A stretch of DNA of 6,929 nucleotides from Desulfurobacteriaceae bacterium. Lineage in GTDB: Bacteria; Aquificota; Aquificia; Desulfurobacteriales; Desulfurobacteriaceae. Of the stretch, positions 6,657 through 6,929 are shown piece after piece. The position numbers were made by a program, and so were the translations under genes. Each line of letters starts with the position of its first letter. Positions within the stretch are counted from its first letter, which is position 1. The stretch lies in NCBI GenBank assembly GCA_027064485.1, contig JAMOPR010000271.1, positions 1-6,929 on the forward strand. The letters run 5' to 3'. The notes beneath the pieces were generated by a model that had not been told where the DNA came from, searched no databases, and saw only the letters and a list, made by a program, of their open reading frames with translations.

Positions 6657-6929
6657 ATGAAACTTTCCCAAGCAATAGAGCTATTTCTAAAATTCAAAAC
6701 TAAGGAACTTGCTCCCAGAACCATAAAGGAGTATCAAAATGATTTAAATATGTTTATAAAAACTGTAGGTGATAAGAACATAAATGAGATTCGAACGGCA
6801 GATATCATGATTTTTAGGACCTCTCTTGAATGCAGTCCTTCTCTCATAAATAGGAGGATGTCTGCCTTAAACACTTTTTTTAATTTTCTTGTAGATATGG
6901 AGTTAATAAATTCAAATCCATTTAAACCA
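6657..6929 (+). CDS. Tyrosine recombinase (Xer/integrase type), N-terminal 91 residues, truncated by window end
   Basis: Seen: MKLSQAIELFLKFKTKEL, then APRTIKEYQNDLNMFIKTVG, INEIRTADIMIFRTSL, SPSLINRRMSALNTFFNFLV and MELINSNPFKP. This is the usual order of the SAM-like core-binding domain of tyrosine recombinases: a helix ending in 'T..eY..Dl..F', then 'inRrlsaLr.Ff.fl', then 'NPf.p'. The catalytic domain (R..HxxR..Y) lies beyond the right edge, so activity cannot be judged. Known: this domain grips DNA at the crossover site. The closest look is to XerC/XerD-type proteins of ~280-300 aa, which resolve chromosome dimers, but phage or element integrases share the domain. It is divergent from the ODP operon, across ~270 bp. 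No att-like or dif-like site was recognised in the window. Confidence 0.8.
   Translation, partial: MKLSQAIELFLKFKTKELAPRTIKEYQNDLNMFIKTVGDKNINEIRTADIMIFRTSLECSPSLINRRMSALNTFFNFLVDMELINSNPFKP

Overview
The window is AT-rich bacterial DNA. Five tightly packed genes run on the minus strand, and one gene diverges on the plus strand at the right edge. The Lys/Glu/Ile-rich proteins, a short HIT protein, TamB-like and LapB-like envelope proteins and the base composition suggest a Gram-negative thermophile. An Aquificota member of the Desulfurobacteriaceae type is a reasonable guess, but it is inference and no 16S or marker gene is present.

Layout, read in the minus-strand direction of transcription (right to left). 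A divergent regulatory region (about 6386-6656) holds two clean inverted repeats. It is followed by: a metallo-beta-lactamase-fold di-iron protein of the ODP (oxygen-binding di-iron protein) type (5603-6385); a small soluble chemoreceptor consisting only of the signalling hairpin (4890-5630), overlapping the ODP gene by 28 bp; a HIT-family protein resembling Ap4A phosphorylase (4369-4860); a TPR plus rubredoxin-like protein resembling LapB/YciM (3307-4366, with a frame problem at a T9 run just after its start codon); and the first ~1106 residues of a TamB/AsmA-like envelope protein (1-3320), which runs off the left edge. Gaps are 29 bp or less or are overlaps, so the five genes look like one operon. 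On the plus strand, 6657-6929 encodes the N-terminal core-binding domain of a tyrosine recombinase (Xer/integrase type).

How they fit together. The ODP and chemoreceptor pair matches a known arrangement in which a cytoplasmic receptor without a sensor domain is coupled to a di-iron protein that senses O2 and Fe(II) and feeds into CheA. A 7-1-7 palindrome close to the Fur box lies exactly over an extended -10 just upstream of the ODP gene, which would make this oxygen/iron sensor iron-regulated. The downstream genes concern nucleotide-alarmone metabolism (HIT) and outer-membrane lipid/LPS homeostasis (LapB-like, TamB-like). The main points for follow-up are the ODP-receptor pair with its Fur-like operator, and the out-of-frame T9 tract in the lapB-like gene, which is either expression by slippage, an on/off switch, or a sequencing error.
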